Shown: positions 1-12,780, numbered from the stretch's first letter. The stretch: 64,000 nucleotides of DNA from Rosa chinensis (GCF_002994745.2 NC_037091.1:54111612-54175611), one strand, 5' to 3'. The notes: a model not told the origin generated them from the letters alone. Program-made: numbers and translations.

Positions 1-1554
1 ATATATATATATATACATAAATAATAGAATTGTGATATTTAATATTTTAATATGGAAGAGTAATTAACTAAAAATGTAGTAAGTTGCTAAACTAGTGTTT
101 TTATTTATATGTAATTATAAATATTATGTATATTGATAATGTGAATATGGTTTACTTTCTTTTTATGACTGGAATCCGGTGGGATGATTGATCATCACAC
201 CTTTTTCACTAATAATTAGAAAAATACAACTGGAGGGACGTAATACCGAAATCCCGTGAATGAAAATGAACAAGTACAACAAAAGCAATATAAAATATTA
301 GTAATAACTAATAAGAGCTACTACAATGTGGTTTGATCCATTTGGTTGAACTGTTCCCATTTAGTATCATACAATACTGCTCCCAAGTACATGATTTTGG
401 TACTTCATCACATAGGTAATGTATGTGTGTTGATCTCTTCCCACATGCAATCCATATATCGGATATTGTGGAATTACCCAATATGGTGTTTCATTGTATA
501 AAGCATACGACATTTGGGATGATGAATGATCAAAAAGGCCATATGTACTTCCACCTTGTGAGCTTGATCCAATTCTGTAAGTACTTTCTGAGGTAGAACT
601 CATTTCATGATGAGGATAATGAGAATGGAATGGGTTAGGGTTATCACTATATTGAGTTCCTATGTCCATTGAACCAAGACTTGAAGAAAGTGATTCAAAC
701 TCATTTAGAGACAAACGGCTATCGCGTCTTCCTTGTGTATCCCTAGCTGTAAAATTGTATTTACGATTTGCACCAGGATAAGTAGTATGATCATCACTAT
801 ATTGGTTGTAGTGCCATGATTTGCCACTCCCTTTGTCATTTCCATAATTTGCCTCACGATTGATAGCAGATAAAAGCAAAGAGGGTTGTGTTGTATTCAA
901 TTTCAACTTGATTGGAGAAAAAAAAAATTAAAATTTCATATTTTGTCAGTGACAAACGAAGTTCAAGAAATTTCGGACAAAATTTTGGTGTGAATTTTTA
1001 AATATATTTTTTGTGTGTAGATATTTTGGAAATTAAGAATTTCGCGGAAATGTACGGAAAATTTCGGGAAAGTCTTGATGGAAATGATATAGCATATGAA
1101 TTTCGTTTCGGTACTTCAAATTTATGGAAATTTCGGCAGTTTCGGAGAAACTTAAAACGTTGACAGCAGTTGATGACTGATGACCAAAAGTCTACATCCT
1201 AATTATGTTTTCAACGTCGCGTGATGTAAACTAAAAGTACCAAGCCGACAATTAGAATAGCAAACATATAAATAGCCAAGAAGCAAAAATATACAAAAGC
1301 ATATATTATTTAAGCAAAAGAAAATCCCCGAATGAGCTGAAGGATGGTCCGGAATGAGCAAAAGGATGGGGACTTATACAAGTCACATTTTAGGTACCAT
1401 TTACAAAGTACTGCATTGTTTGGTCACGCAAACCATTGATGAAAAAGTTTTAAGAGCCAATAATTTGAAGATACTAATTCAGTTGAAATAAACATGTAGT
1501 TCTCGAACACAAATATGTAAGATTAAGAAGAAAATGATGATATCATTAAGCAGA
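1..1554. other. AT-rich intergenic, one unassigned ORF
   Basis: The window opens in a TA run and is AT-rich. The only long ORF is 367-906 on the minus strand (179 aa). It is rich in Ser, Tyr, His and Asn, has no domain I recognise, and could be an exon of a decayed transposase-like gene or chance. The stretch 940-1160 repeats the word aaatttcgg in diverged form. No confident gene here. Confidence 0.4.
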
Positions 1555-2070
1555 TCAATTTCCACAGAAATACCAAATGAGCAAAACCACCCCAACCAGT
1601 GCCAAGCTACAAAATCAAACAAGAAAAGTGAGAGATCAATAACAATGTCGAACCAATAATTCAATTTGATTTATTGAAAAAATAGGGATTGATATAAGAT
1701 TGATTACCAATAACCTCCATGAGTTGCATGTTCGTGATCTAGATCTGAATGCACCGGTGGGTTTGAACATGGTGGTGGTGCATGGCAGTAATCCTGATAC
1801 GTATGATGTGTGTGATGTTTATGTGCCGGTGGAGGACTCTTCGTCGGATAGCCTGCAAAATTTCGTTGTTACACTCACATTAAAGCAAGAAATCGAAAAC
1901 CAAATAATCTAGCTGAGAAGAGAAAACCCTAAACCTTAAATTACAATTGCAGGTGACTTACCTGGTACGGTTGGGCCGGTTGGCCGCGGCGGAGGAGGAC
2001 AGTGATGAGATTCGTGGCGGACATGGATAACGTGATGGTCATTGTGATGGTGGTGGTGAGTGTGAGTCAT
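1555..2070 (-). CDS. CYSTM-like small membrane protein, diverged copy (gene 1 of 3)
   Basis: Three exons on the minus strand, 1962-2070, 1708-1852 and 1555-1606, predict 101 aa. The start is MTHTHHHHH, followed by a His/Pro-rich region with a GYP motif at the exon 1/2 junction. The last exon gives CLALVGVVLLIWYFCGN, a single hydrophobic segment likely to lie in a membrane. Both introns are GT-AG (about 109 and 101 bp), and intron phases (1, then 2) match the two paralogues downstream. CYSTM proteins are short, tail-anchored, Cys-rich membrane proteins linked to stress responses. This copy keeps only two Cys in the module, so it may have lost the usual Cys-dependent role. The exon model is read by eye from splice sites and conservation between the three copies; it needs RNA support. 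Confidence 0.7.
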
Positions 2071-3190
2071 CGTATGGCGTAGCCCTAATCAAGTTTAGAA
2101 GATGACCGGGGTTTATAGAATACCGTGTGGTGTTTGCGATAAGTAGTTCTTAAACTTCTTATCAATTTGATATCCTGTAACCAATTGGATTCTAACCGGT
2201 GAAAAGTAGCAAACGAGTTTGCAATTCGTTAACCAGACCCAAATCAGCATGATAAAGCCCATTTAGTTTGTAATGTGTTAATCCATTATTCCATTGATAA
2301 CCAACACTTTATGGATCGTTTCGGGTGTACCAACAAAACCCGTTAAGAGAAAATTTATTTAACAGTTCTACTGTTTTTTTTTATCAGTACTTTTTTTTTC
2401 GATAGTTTAAAAACAATTACAAAAAAAAATATTAAAAAAAACAATTACAAACAAAATTCACTATAACAGCCCACACCTAAATTATCCGGAAGAAAAGTCT
2501 GACTAGCAGGAAGGGGGAGAGCTCGATTCTACAGTTTTGCTTTCACTCCAAATCTATCTTGGAATTTGAGAATTGGAACTAAACAAAGCCATTAATGTGA
2601 CCGACGTGTGAATGAAACTCCGCCGCTTCACTTCAAGAACTCAAGAAGCCAAAAAGTAAATTACTTTCCTAAACCCTCGAGTTAGAAGAGCCCATAAAAG
2701 TGGACAAACCCGGCTCAAGTCTAGACAAGGCAATAATGTCCTCCGCTGGCCCATGTAAGTGTCAAAAATTTATTTCTTTTCTTTTGCCCTGGAACTCCGG
2801 GTTGGATTTGATGTTTGAACGGGTCACATAGCCAACCTCAGTCTTGTATGTGTAAATGAATTGGCTGAGCCGAAGGCATTAGTCTACTTTTACAGATTCG
2901 CTTGAAATTAATCAGATTGTCTCAAGGATCACCCATCCTCCACCATGAAGAGTGATGAAGTCTAAAAAGAAGTGGAATTTCCACAAGTTTATGTGACAAC
3001 ATCAAACATACAGTTTAGTGATGTACATGATAGCTGCAAAACATGCAGTGAAACATTTATGATCCAATTCTACACAGAATTGATGGATTCTTGCTCTCAA
3101 AGAATCCTACATTTACTCAGAAGGCCAGAACCAAGCCGCTGCAGAATCAAATGATACTTGAGAGCAGTAGAGAGGCTTCAAAGAGTAGAA
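2071..3190. other. Intergenic between CYSTM-like genes
   Basis: This is the upstream region of gene 1 and downstream region of gene 2. A TATAAAC-like word on the minus strand near 2112-2118 lies about 45 bp before the gene 1 start. Several A and T homopolymers occur at 2370-2450. No gene is seen. Confidence 0.4.
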
Positions 3191-3987
3191 TCACCACAAG
3201 CAGCAGCGCTCCAAAAGGCAGCAGCAGCAGAGTGCGGCCAAACTGCCAATGTAAACAAAAACAAAAAAAATGGAAGATATCAGCCGAAATTTAACGATCG
3301 GAAATCAAAAACAGTCATTAGCTAATTCTGAATTGGATCATTCAGATGTTACTGTAGTTTCATCCAATTCTCAAGCAATCTCACAATTCAATCCAGGGTA
3401 AATGTGCATAAGTTACATATGCATCTAGGTAGACATCACTCATTCATGTTAAACAAACTTGATGGTGAGCCAAATTTTTGACAGAGAAGTGCACATCAAG
3501 GCAGCTGATCTGATGACTACATAATCGAAATCCAATTGGAACCATAACAATTTAATTGATGATCATATTGTGGGATAGAAAACGCATACCAGGAATTGAG
3601 GAAAGGAGGGCAGCCACTGTCATAGTCATATGGGTTGTTCTGGTAATGTTGGCGGTTGTAGGGCTGAGCTGAATGCGGCGGCGGGTAGCCTTCATAGAAG
3701 TAATCCTGATAGCGTTGATGGTGTTGATGCGGTGGCTGAGGCGGAGGAGGGCCATGAAACTCATGAGGGTTCGGAAACCCCGGCTGCTGCGGTGGAAGAA
3801 AATCAGGCGGTGGAGGATATTCCGATGGATACCCTGATCATCAATCCAATGCATTTCATAGTCACCACAACAACTTATTCCATTACATCCCTAATCAAAT
3901 TAAAATGCAAAAATCAAAACCTGTGTACTTACCTGATGGGGGATCATGAGATTGGTGACCAACATGAACCACATTGTGGTAACTCAT
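3191..3987 (-). CDS. CYSTM-domain protein (gene 2 of 3)
   Basis: Three exons on the minus strand, 3933-3987, 3590-3833 and 3191-3242, predict 116 aa. The start is MSYHNVVHVGHQSH. The middle is rich in Pro, Tyr, His and Gln with GYP motifs. The C-terminal module CLAALCCCCLLERCCLW is a classic CYSTM segment: a hydrophobic, Cys-packed tail. Introns are GT-AG, about 99 and 347 bp, in phases 1 and 2. The Cys-rich tail exists only if the 52 bp last exon is spliced on; read through, the second exon ends in unrelated residues. A TATAAAA word on the minus strand at 4191-4197 lies about 200 bp upstream of the ATG. CYSTM proteins are known as small membrane-attached stress-related proteins; the exact role of this one is unknown. 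Confidence 0.8.
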
Positions 3988-4600
3988 TGTTTCGCTATGA
4001 TTAATCAATCAATCAGTCAATCAAAACTTTGATATGTGATGAGATCGATGGAGGGAGGTGGGTTGTGGTTATTGATGTTGTTCCTCACAACCGGTGATTA
4101 AGCTGCCAACGACGAAAGACTTGAAAGAGCAACGAAATTTCGTTTTGCCCGATCCAAGATATGTCACATCTCACATCAAAAATGGCGTTGTTTTATACAG
4201 TTACCAAATCCATGCGTAGAAGCTACCCACAGTTTTAACGGCTCCACTATCTAAATTGAGAGTTGACTGTAATAAAAGTGTTATTGATGCCATGCCACGC
4301 GTGTAATATAAGTGTCACTGGTTCTACATGCGTGGAGGGGCTCACTTTCGACACCTGGTTACAGCAAACGCACCTTTCCTTAGGACTCTGGTTCATACAT
4401 ATCCTTAACCTCCTGATCCTCTCCAGAAATGGAACCTTGTCGACCTTGGATCCCAATTACCTAAATAACCCTTCTGGAATCTTCCCAATACCAAATACTT
4501 GCAACTCCTTCCTAATCCACTCCGTTTTTATAATCCAAACGCATTCGCTTAGTTACAAAGAAACAAAACCACCGCGTACATCTCCTCAATTTTCTTCCCT

Positions 4601-4607
4601 TATATAG
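4601..4607 (+). promoter_or_regulatory. TATA box of GEM-like gene
   Basis: TATATAG lies 75-80 bp upstream of the ATG at 4682 and is followed by a pyrimidine-rich leader. The upstream 4290-4320 region holds a CCACGCGTG word, which resembles ABA-response coupling elements; that role is inferred. Confidence 0.5.
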
Positions 4608-4681
4608 CCTCTGATTTCTTTTCGGTTTAACAAATCATTCCTTCCCTTTCATCAATCAAATCCTTTTGATCTAGTTTAACC

Positions 4682-5639
4682 ATGTCGAGCAGACCGGAAG
4701 ACCAGCTTTCTCCCCGGGAGTCTTATCCTCCCACCACAACCGTCCCCGACATTCACGCCTCGCAACCGCCGCCGCCGCCGCCTCCGCCGTCGGAGGAGGA
4801 CGCCAAGAAATGGGGGACCCACATAATGGGAACTCCCGCAGCTCCGAACGTCCACCCGGATAACCAGAAAGCTGCTCTATGGAAAGCCGCTGACCACCAG
4901 CAAATCCCGCAGCAACCGCTCGAAACACAACAGCAACAACAGCCGTACGTTCAGTACTCTCCGATCAACAAGCCGACCAACAACCCCTTCGAGCCGGTGA
5001 TCAACCTCTTCAACTCGTGGGGAAACAAGGCCGAGACCATCGCCCGGAACATCTGGCACAACCTCAAAACAGGGCCCTCTGTTTCCGAGGCCGCCTGGGG
5101 AAAAGTGAACTTGACGGCCAAGGCGATCACGGAAGGCGGGTTTGAGTCTCTGTTTAAGCAGATTTTCGCTACTGATCCCAACGAGAGGTTGAAGAAGACT
5201 TTCGCTTGCTATCTTTCGACTTCCACCGGACCTGTGGCCGGGACTCTGTATCTGTCGACGGCAAGAATCGGTTTTTGCAGCGACCGGCCGTTGACTTTTA
5301 CTGCTCCGTCTGGACAATCAACTTGGAGCTACTACAAGGTAACTACTAATTTGACTGATTTGTGGATATTCGTTTCTGGTATTCGAGTAATTTGATTGAA
5401 AATATCTCTGTGTTGATGAACAGGTGATGATTCCTATGACGAATGTAGGCAGAGTGAACCCTGTGGTGATTACGGAGACCCCGACGCCGGAGAAGTACCT
5501 TCAGATTGTCACCACCGATGGACATGATTTCTGGTTTATGGGGTTTGTTAACTTCGAGAAAGCTTCGCATCACGTGCTAGACAGTGTGTCGAATTTCAGA
5601 GCAGTTGGGACCAATGAAGTGCAACCTGTTGTTGTTTAG
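4682..5639 (+). CDS. GRAM-domain GEM-like protein (GEM-like 5 type)
   Basis: Two exons, 4682-5338 and 5424-5639, joined in phase 0 by an 85 bp GT-AG intron, predict 290 aa. The N-terminal 100 residues are disordered, rich in Pro and Gln. A conserved block WNLKTGPSVSEAAWGKVNLT-like (about residues 120-145) and FESLFKQIF precede the GRAM domain: LKKTFACYLST, AGTLYLSTARIGFCSDRPL, SYYKVMIPM and the C-terminal DFWFMGFVNFEKA. GRAM domains bind phosphoinositides at membranes. GEM-like (ABA-responsive) proteins act in hormone-linked reproductive development and epidermal cell fate in Arabidopsis. Length and domain order fit the family and the reading frame is intact. It lies within the CYSTM-like tandem cluster, on the opposite strand. 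Confidence 0.92.
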
Positions 5640-6069
5640 AAGATGAGGTTTCGTTTTGAATCGTCCTATCTTGGTTTCAAGGTCCGAGTTCAATAGGTTT
5701 GCTTTGATTTTTGTGATACAAATATTGTACTATAATAGTCACGTTTATCTGATTCCTGTAATTCTTATATCCTCTGCTTCCCTGTATTTTATTTAGTTAT
5801 ATACACATTCCATGCATGTTTTAATTGAAAATTTTAGTTCAATATATATAGTGAATATCCGCAAGATACAAGATTCAAGTTGACTCTAAATGAGAGAATG
5901 AAAGGACATAATAAAATTTTCAATATATTACGTTAGAATCACATAATGTTCCTTGAAATACAGAAACTCTTCCCCTTATTTATCTAAATCATTTTGTAAA
6001 TGATGCACTCTACTATCCCAGAACAACCAAAACCACTCATCATAAAAATGCAAGAACTGATGCATGTAT

Positions 6070-6912
6070 TTAAAAGCAGCACGAGTCCACCAGGAAGCAG
6101 CAGCAAAGTGCAGCCAAACTGCAAAAAATGCAGACAAGAGGGGCAGGGGATCAGCAAGTAGTGAAGAAGAACGAATTAAGGAGAAGCCACAAGTTGATTG
6201 CCTCGTAGAAAAAAAGTTGATTGTCTCATAGAAATATCTGGTTCACATGAATTAACCAGTTAGTAGATTCATTTGGCAAAGTAGTTTCAAGCCTGTTCAT
6301 ACAATAATCCGAGTATCTGACAGTAATAGTCAAACTGTCAATATTGAGCTTAGCTGATTGTTCGTTGCATGGTAAGATTAGCTGTTTAAACACCTTCAAT
6401 GTCTAAAGGTGTCGTACATAATTAATCTGGGGATATGAGGACATACCAGCCTCTGAAACATGAAAGGCAGTCATCGTCTTCCTGCCGAGGGGGTTGGGGC
6501 GGGGGTAGAGTCGACGGTGGTGGTGGTGGTGGAGGAGGATTAAAGTAGCCCTGATAGCCAGGTGGCGGTGGTCCTGGAGGTGGAGGATGAGGGAACTCTG
6601 GTGGAGGGGGTCCGGGAGGCGGAGGATAAGGGAATCCTGGTGAAGGGGGTCCGGGAGGCGGAGGTGGACCGGGAGGCGGAGGATGAGGGTGTTCTGGTGG
6701 CGGCGGTGGCATCCCAAAGTCGAGTGGCGGAGGAGGCGCAAACTCTGTGGTTTTCATTTGTCACACAACATAAGCAAAACCAGTACAAATAACAGACCTG
6801 AATTGAACTAAATGACCACTAACACAAACGAAGAGATCAATATATGCATGGTCAGTAACTTGCCTGGTGGAGGTGGCGGTGGAGGTTCTCCAGGAATAGG
6901 GCGGTAACTCAT
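6070..6912 (-). CDS. CYSTM-domain protein, proline-rich (gene 3 of 3)
   Basis: Three exons on the minus strand, 6864-6912, 6447-6744 and 6070-6118, predict 131 aa. The start is MSYRPIPGEPPPPPPP. Exon 2 is a long Pro-rich tract (blocks of PPPPGPPPP) ending in DDDCLSCFRG. Exon 3, only 49 bp, supplies CLAALCCCFLVDSCCF, a canonical CYSTM tail, and a TAA stop. Intron 1 has a GC donor (G|GCAAGT) at the position where both paralogues have GT; intron 2 is GT-AG. The gene shares intron phases, the MSY start and the micro-exon with gene 2, so all three genes descend from one ancestor. Antisense ORFs over the Pro-rich tract are shadows. Confidence 0.8.
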
Positions 6913-7818
6913 TGCTAAATGTGTTTTGCTTCCAGCCCAGATTAGATAGCTCCTAGTCTTGTAATACTATAACACAGTGCTGCAGTGCTTCAATTCCAGT
7001 GGAAACTAAAGAAATGTGGAAATTTGTAAACGGTTCCCACAATTTACTTGCTTTTCCAACAAGCGCTTATGGTAATCGAACCAACTAACCGTCAACAAGC
7101 TCGTTCCGTTCCCAGAATAAATGCTCAAGAATAAAGCTACGACAAAGCTACCTGGCCTCCTAACCGCTCTCACCTAAACCTAACAATCCACCATTCAACA
7201 CTCTACTCCTCTAGCGAAACTTGTACAAGCTAGTCCTGAGAAAAATGAGGCTAGCTAGCTAACTGAGGGTCAGAATTGTATCTTCCTTTCAATCGAGTCA
7301 TGACTGCTATTGTGATCATAGCCGAGTGTAATTACCCCTGTCGAATTCAACCACTGCTTCCATCATCATCACGAAACACATTCACAGGGGCCATAGGATC
7401 TTGATATATTGCCAGATTATGCATAAAAAAGCATGCATAAGAGACATCCGTTGGGCCTAAGGTAAATACATTTCCATTAATGGAGCTTGATGCACCATTC
7501 AGCAGAGTATTGCCCAACACTTGGGCTTTGACACTGGCCCAGTATGGGCTGTAACATGGGGGTGCCTGTATCTTTCGACATCATGGGACAAGATCAACTG
7601 ATCAAGTGGTTTTTTTGTTTTTGTTTTTTCTCTTACCCCAATGGCCTCATCCCCAGACCAAAAAAACAGGCCTCATCTCATCTCATTCAACGGTTCTACC
7701 CATCCCATGATATTAGTGAGAATTAAAGACCGTGATTTCCAGTTTCCAACGTGCAATGGCTTACTGGCAAGATTAAGTGGATTCTCGTTTCACCGAGTTC
7801 TTCATTTTCAGTACTATG

Positions 7819-7864
<46 letters not shown>

Positions 7865-7946
7865 TAACTATATTTATAACAAGAGCAACGGCTAAGGATC
7901 CTAGGTAATCTTTTGACGCAACACTAGTATGAAATCTTTTAATTCA
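6913..7946. other. Intergenic with TA microsatellite
   Basis: No coding sequence is supported. A pure TA run of about 40 bp lies at 7822-7861, just before the MITE-like element at 7947. Confidence 0.5.
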
Positions 7947-8669
7947 GAGCAAGTGCACCCGTAGTCAAGAAATGTCAAGGCGTCGACCAGTCAAGTAACT
8001 GTTCACTGTCATTGGACATGGGTTTCCACCCTTTTTTTTTCTTGACCTGTCAAGACTGTTCATTTTTCACTGTTCATCAATTTTTACCGTTTATTGATTT
8101 TTGGGTGTAAGATGTAAAGAAAATGGTAGGTATTTATAGAGAAATTTTTAGAATTTTTTACAATTTTTTTTCTTACCGTTTTGTTAGCGTTTGATTTTAT
8201 ATATATACATATTAATTAGTTGCCGTCAGATCTGCATCTTAATTGAAACAGACGGCTAAGATTACTTGACCGTTGATTTCAAATTTTCGGTTCACCCAAC
8301 GGCTAGCTTCCACGCGTGCTCTCTTCCGCCCAATTTTTGTCGCTAGGAGACAAACGAGTCAACTCACACGGTCAGCAAATGCGGCTAAACCTCATTCGTG
8401 CTTCGCCTCCACGCGGCCTCTCCTCCGCGTCTCTCTTTGATTGTCTATCGTTGACGTCGGCCACGTCCGGCTTTGGGCCGAGCTGGCGTCTCCTTCAACT
8501 GGTCATAATTTTAGTCAGGGCTTTGCCCTTTTTCTTCGACTCGGTCAAGAAAGGCCAGATATTGATTGGTCAAGGAAGGCCTGGTGGAAGCAATTTTTGG
8601 TGTTTGGCTGGTCACCACCTCACCAAATCTAGCTGGTGACTGGTCAAAAACAAATCAGTGGACTTGCTC
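7947..8669. mobile_element. Tourist/Harbinger-like non-autonomous element
   Basis: The left end GAGCAAGTGCACCCGT matches the inverted right end (GAGCAAGTCCAC) over 11 of 12 bases. The left end also matches the termini of the element at 42876-43129. Three-base flanks are tca and taa, a possibly mutated target duplication of the 3 bp type used by PIF/Harbinger. About 723 bp, no transposase. ORFs inside are short and unrelated to known proteins. Confidence 0.5.
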
Positions 8670-10020
8670 TAATAGTGTTTACTACTTACAAGTGTATTCA
8701 GTAACTTTATTGGTTTTGTTTCTTTAAGGATGTGTACGACACGTGTCTTAATGAACCTAGAAAGAAAGGAAAAAAAATCGGCTCTTAAAAGGAAAATGGA
8801 AGAAATTAGCATATCTATGATCCATGCATCATCATTTGATTGCTTGTTTACTGTTCTACTTCTATCACCACAAACTTGGTGTATCCCTATTATTTTTTTT
8901 GACCTAGCCACTCTGCTAGGGTTTACTAGTAGGCCTCCCGTTTTCAATAAATTTCTCAAACTTATGGCTAATGCCATAGATGACTTTGTTGTTGCTTTCG
9001 CCCTCTCTGCTGCGTCTCGTGCCGAAGTAGGGTGCGCTGGTGGTGCTGCGAGGTAGGACGGTTTTTGCTTCTTGCATGATGGAGCATTGGGTTTTGCTTT
9101 TTCTTCTTATGATGCTTGTTGTGCTCAGCCTCGGCGGAGATGGGACCGTTCCAGGCTTGGATCTAGTTTGGGTATGTAGGGGTCTAGCGAGTGATGAGAC
9201 TGGCGATATAGCCTGGTTTGCTGCAGAGAAGTTGATGGGGTCGAGACTTCTGGATGTTTTGCTGGATGGTGAGGGTGGTGATTGCCGGAGATTTGTGGAT
9301 CTTAGGTTGGTTCTTCTTCCTGATGTGATAGGTGATCGCGGAATTGGAGACGATTTTGGTTCGTCTGCTGCACAATGATGGGCAACATTACTTGGCTTTG
9401 GTATGGTTGCTCGAGTTACAGATTTGGATAGTGCTGAAGGTGAGGATGACAGCGGCTGGGCTGTTGAAGACGGAGTTGGTACTGGCAGCATTAGCAGCGG
9501 AGGTGGACGTGGTGGTGGGCGTTGGTGTGGCAGCATCGCTGCTTCTTCCCCTCCTCCATCAAAAGCCTTGATTGATTGGGGCACTTGGGCCTTGAACTAT
9601 GGGCTCATTGGATTGCTCTGTTGGATGGAATGGGCTTCTATGGCTCATAGTACTGTTTAAATCTTGTTTGGGTTGCAAAAACCATAACCTTAGTTGAAAC
9701 CATTTTATATCTGCTTCGAGATTTCTTGGTTTTTGTTAGAATAATGGTGCGTGGACTTCCTAAAAGGTGGGTGTATTAGGGACTTTTTGAGATTTTTATT
9801 CTTCTAGAATAGGGATTTAATTTGGGAAGGTTTTGGGGAATGATTATTTCTGTCAACCTTATAGGGGTGTTTCGTTTTTGTACTGGTTGCTGAACTTAAT
9901 GAAAGACTTGACCTATTTCGATCTCAAAATTTGGTGTATCCTTTTATTTTCTAATAAATAGGTGATCAGATCTTTCGATCTCCGTTTCAATATATAAAAA
10001 AAATAAAAAATAAAAAAATT
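8670..10020 (+). mobile_element. Possible truncated retroposon with A-rich tail
   Basis: This stretch is richer in GC than its surroundings, has several overlapping ORFs on both strands without recognisable domains, and ends at about 9996-10020 in an A-rich tail. That pattern would fit a 5'-truncated non-LTR retroposon. I see no RT or endonuclease motif and no clear target duplication, so it could also be unrelated intergenic DNA. Confidence 0.22.
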
Positions 10021-11946
10021 AAAGAGGGAATAAGTCATCGTATATAATTTCTGGTTGTGAAAAATGGAACATATGCTCCCTCATTGAGTTTTTCTACCGT
10101 TAGTGAGTGGTGGAAGAGCAATGGTTGGAACTTGGAAGTACCAAAGTAGTAGTGGTAAAAGATGCAAAAAGGAAGGACACAAGCAGTGGGGAATAGAGAA
10201 AGGGACAAACTCGTTGACAGAGATTCCATTTGCAGGGAAACGTCTTCATCAACAACGAAGAGATCGGAGTAATTCAAATAGCTATACTTTGTTCGAGGGT
10301 CCTTATCTTCTTCCCTATCTAGGCCAGGCCATTCCAGTAGTACCAGTTCCTCGATTCGTTGTCCTTCACCAACTCACCAAGAACAACCACACCCAGGCTT
10401 TCCCTTTCCCTTTCCTCTCACTAGCCAAGTCGCTATTTACAGGCCGCGTATAATATCGATTTCGTCTCACTCTGTATCTCTACTCTTTCATTTGAATTTG
10501 ATGCATGCTTAGATTCCCTGGCTTGTAATATACTGATCTGGCATTGTCACTTCTATCTGCCAAGTGCCAACCATCAACATTGTTACAAGTTACCCCACTG
10601 AAATGCTTATTGTTGGACCATCACACTCCTTCGAAGCATCCATAATTATCAATCTCTGCGAAATTCGAATGTTTTATGTCGGAGAAATTATCATTCATTT
10701 AGGACTCGGATTCAAATGATGGTCTATTTTACTTCAGTATTACTTCATTAAAAACACATCTTAATCATAAAACACTTCGAGAATTCATGAGTTGTCTTTG
10801 TAGATTGAGAATTGTTACATGAAAAATTATTAGAGAACATTTATATACAAATCGAAAAATGAAAGATATCTTGTTGGATAATAATTGATGTTCACTATTA
10901 CATTAGCGTACGTATGAAAAAAACTGTTCTAACAGTTTTCTCCTCCTTTCTAGTCGACGTACCCTGTTCCATCTAGCCTTATGTTACTTGAATGATTCAA
11001 AGCAATGCAGGATTCCTTTTCTTTTTCCCAGGCAGAAGAAATTGACATTTTAAAAGCTTAATTTGCCCATGTATTTATTCAATCCAAAAGGGTGAAAACA
11101 AAATAGGGGTAGAAATCAATTGATCTACATCGATCAGCTGGACAAAAAGACATGCACCATCCATGCCTGAAATCATGAGACAAAGTCCCATCATGCTCTG
11201 GACTTTAATCTGGAGGTCAAACACATTCATCATTTCATTCAACTAATTGATTTCTTGTTGCATTGAAATTATATCAGCAGTAGTAAACTGTAGGAGGATA
11301 TGGACCGTCTCATAGGTGTCTTCGTCTTTCGAGGGTGAAAAAAAAAAACACTGGATATTCCGACTACTCAAGGATAGAGACAATTCACCGACGTAAAGTC
11401 CAATCCATGAGCCGATCAGAACAAATCTCTAACGAAAAGAGAAGACTATTTCACAGTAAGTGGAGGTAATAGTTGAATTCTGAACTTAAGGGGTAATAGT
11501 AATGGTAATAAAAGATGCAAAAGGTAAGAAAAAGGCAAGGATTTACCAGTGGAGGGGTTGGCTTGAGAGAAAAGGACAAATGTGACAGAGATTCCATTTG
11601 CAGATTGCCTGCAGAGATTCGTCTGCAGGATCATGCATTATAGAGAGACCCAAGCTGGCTTATAGTAAAAAGGCAATAGCTAGGTTGGGGCTTAATTAGG
11701 AGCAAAGAGTCTTGCACCTTGGTCCACCTGCACTAAGGCAAAAAATCAGCATTTTTTACACTCAAATGTCCCATTTTGCCCCTCATTTTCAGGTGACCTT
11801 GGTCCATAGCTTGCAGGTCCTTATCTCTCCTCCTCCTCCAATCTCCATGCATTTATTCCAGTTCACCAGTATGCATGAGTTCCTTATTTGTCCTTGATTA
11901 ATTGACCTGCTGCCGACTGAGAACTGACCATGACTCACTCAGAACC

Positions 11947-11978
<32 letters not shown>

Positions 11979-12372
11979 TTTCCATGTCCTCTTCCCTCGA
12001 TCTCACATTAAGTCACTATATGCTTGTTTTTTATGGATGTCTCTTTTTTTTTGGTCTAGTTATTGATGGATATTGTCGATCTATATATCTATATATATAT
12101 ATATATCACCTATTGTCAATCGTATTCTAATAACTGTATATTTCTACAATATTGTACGTACTGCACTGCTCGGACTCCTCTTTCTTGATCAATTGAATTT
12201 GATGGATGACTAGATTCTCAATCTTTTTCATGCAATGTGAGATTTTAATGAAGACTTTTAAAATGAAAACTCTATGAGGACTGTCTAATCAATAGTTGTG
12301 AGATTCACTTTTCGATTACATTTTGGCAAATCAACAGTTAAGATGTTTGAGTATACATAGTATATCACTTCT

Positions 12373-12780
12373 GAAAATTTTATGAACAATTCTCTAGCAT
12401 ATTCATCTCCATTGTTAATTAACATACTTTTACTTAATAAATTTATAATTTAACAGTCCATATCTTAAATTAGCATTTAAAGATCATCTCTGTAAAAAAA
12501 CCAATCGAATCGGAAATTGTTTAATTATCTAATTGAACCAAACAAATAGATAGTTCTAACAACACTTACTACTATTATGATGAACCGTCCATGTCTTTCA
12601 TATAAATGAATAACTAAAAGGTCTTCAATTTGATTGATTTTTTACATAGCTAATCTTTGTATTACGTTATAGTTTATACAACATGAATGGTTGGATTATA
12701 AATTTATTAAGTAAAAGTATGTTAATCGACAATGAGGGTGAATATGCTAGTTCACCCTAGGAGTGAACCTAAGAATTTTC
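12373..12780. mobile_element. Foldback MITE
   Basis: The left arm (about 12373-12460) is the inverse of the right arm (about 12690-12780). Both contain ctagcatattca, ttaacatacttttacttaat and aaatttataat when read inward, and the ends are gaaaatt / aattttc. The arms are about 85-90 bp and the loop about 230 bp, AT-rich. No coding capacity. Confidence 0.7.

Noticed and set aside
6403..6788. Alternative-frame ORFs over the Pro-rich CYSTM exon
   Set aside because: Shadows of the proline repeat; only one frame leads into the CYSTM micro-exon.
8916..9584. 222 aa minus-strand ORF
   Set aside because: Low-complexity Ser/Pro/Arg sequence overlapping other ORFs on both strands; no domain, no splice or promoter support.
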